Assembly: GCA_017502425.1 (NCBI GenBank)
Contig: JAFVVB010000192.1
Coordinates: forward strand, 1 to 5,915
Length of the DNA stretch: 5,915 bases
Direction: 5' to 3'
From: Ruminococcus sp.
GTDB taxonomy: Bacteria > Bacillota > Clostridia > Oscillospirales > Acutalibacteraceae
Below are positions 5,326-5,915 of this stretch, piece by piece. Within the stretch, counting starts at the first letter, position 1. Each line of letters opens with the position of its first letter. The position numbers were made by a program, and so were the translations under genes. The notes below the pieces were generated by a model. That model was not told the origin of the DNA, ran no database searches, and saw only the letters and a list, made by a program, of their open reading frames with translations.

Positions 5326-5915
5326 AGTCATAAAGAGTACGCCCAACGTATTAGGACCACAGTGTGAAGAAATAGTACAAGAAGCACGTGTTACATGTAC
5401 TTCATCAAAAATATTCTTCTCAATAAGTGCATTCTTTACGCTTTCAACGAGTTCTGCATCGCAGCCTGCATGAGTAACAAAAGCTCTTGATGTATCTACA
5501 TCACCGTATTTAGTGAGAATATCGTTAAGATAATCTATACAAACCTTATTAAACTTACCTCTGTATTTCTTATTAACGCCCATCTTACCTTTATCTTCGG
5601 TAGAAACCTCGATACAAGGTTTAAGTCCTAAAAGATTAGCACCAAAAGCCTCGATAGCTGAACATCTACCACCTGCAGCTAAGAAATCGAGTTTATCGAT
5701 AACAAAGCTTGCGTGGCTCTTAGGAACCATTTCTCTGACAGCATCAGCAACTTCTTTAGCGCTTTTGCCCTGCTCAATAAGTTCAGCGGCTTTGATAACA
5801 ATGAGACCTGAACCGGTACTTAAGTTACAGGAATCAACCACCTCTACCCTGCCGTCAAATTCAGCAGCAGCGAGCATAGACGACTGATGAGTAACAGAAA
5901 GACTTGAACCTAGGC
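5320..5915 (-). CDS. DegV family protein (fatty-acid binding, FakB-like); N-terminus cut off by the window edge
   Basis: DegV/FakB proteins bind a fatty acid and, in the characterised Firmicute systems, present it to the FakA kinase for phosphorylation. The frame stays open from 5320 to the right edge; the ATG at 5877 is internal, since codons upstream read LGSSLSVTHQSS, the family's SSxLSxTxQS element. Then follow VEVVDSCNLSTGSGLIVIKAAEL (the xSxSTGxG motif), SHASFVIDKLDFLAAGGRCS (matching the FxVDTLEYLxKGGRIS block), LLGLKPCIEV, a GK.. KYRGK segment, and TISSHCGPNTLGVLF (the family H-GPG-LG end). About 198 codons are visible of the usual 280-290, so the N-terminal domain is missing. Seven cysteines fall in the visible part, more than I would expect. 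Which lipid it carries cannot be told; FakA is not in view. It ends at a terminator shared with the convergent kinase-like gene. Confidence 0.92.
   Translation of the reverse strand, partial: LGSSLSVTHQSSMLAAAEFDGRVEVVDSCNLSTGSGLIVIKAAELIEQGKSAKEVADAVREMVPKSHASFVIDKLDFLAAGGRCSAIEAFGANLLGLKPCIEVSTEDKGKMGVNKKYRGKFNKVCIDYLNDILTKYGDVDTSRAFVTHAGCDAELVESVKNALIEKNIFDEVHVTRASCTISSHCGPNTLGVLFMTK

Overview
The window looks like chromosomal DNA of an AT-rich, obligately or facultatively anaerobic Firmicute, most likely a gut-type Clostridia (Ruminococcaceae/Oscillospirales-like; this placement is inference from protein style, AGGAGG ribosome binding sites, sigma-A type promoters and the anaerobic class III ribonucleotide reductase). 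It is densely coded: six protein genes, of which the first and last are cut by the window edges. No mobile element, CRISPR array, tRNA or rRNA was seen.

Layout from left to right. A type I DAHP synthase gene (shikimate pathway entry) runs on the minus strand from 784 off the left edge. Its strong promoter (831-836 and 808-813) is physically interleaved with the terminator hairpin of the next unit, the nrdD-nrdG operon (minus strand, 3552 to 863). That operon encodes the oxygen-sensitive anaerobic ribonucleoside-triphosphate reductase and its radical SAM activase, joined by a TGATG stop/start overlap. Upstream of nrdD lies a TTGACC-17-TATACT promoter with two NrdR-box-like palindromes exactly 32 bp apart, one in the -35/-10 spacer and one just after the predicted transcription start.

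Next comes a minus-strand tcdA-like gene (cyclic t6A tRNA dehydratase, E1/ThiF fold) with its own terminator (3711-3748) and promoter. It is transcribed divergently from a plus-strand gene for a small HPr-kinase/PEPCK-like P-loop protein (4571-5278). The two promoters stand back to back with only 7 bp between their -35 boxes. The kinase gene converges on a DegV-family gene (5320 off the right edge, minus strand), and a GC-rich hairpin between them can serve as terminator for both.

Functionally these are separate transcription units rather than one system: aromatic amino-acid synthesis, anaerobic dNTP synthesis, tRNA modification, an orphan small-molecule or peptide kinase-like protein, and a lipid-binding DegV protein. 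I see no convincing undescribed multigene system. The points most worth a second look are the compact regulatory DNA (NrdR boxes at nrdD, interleaved terminator and promoter at aroF) and the orphan kinase-like protein without recognisable partners in view.
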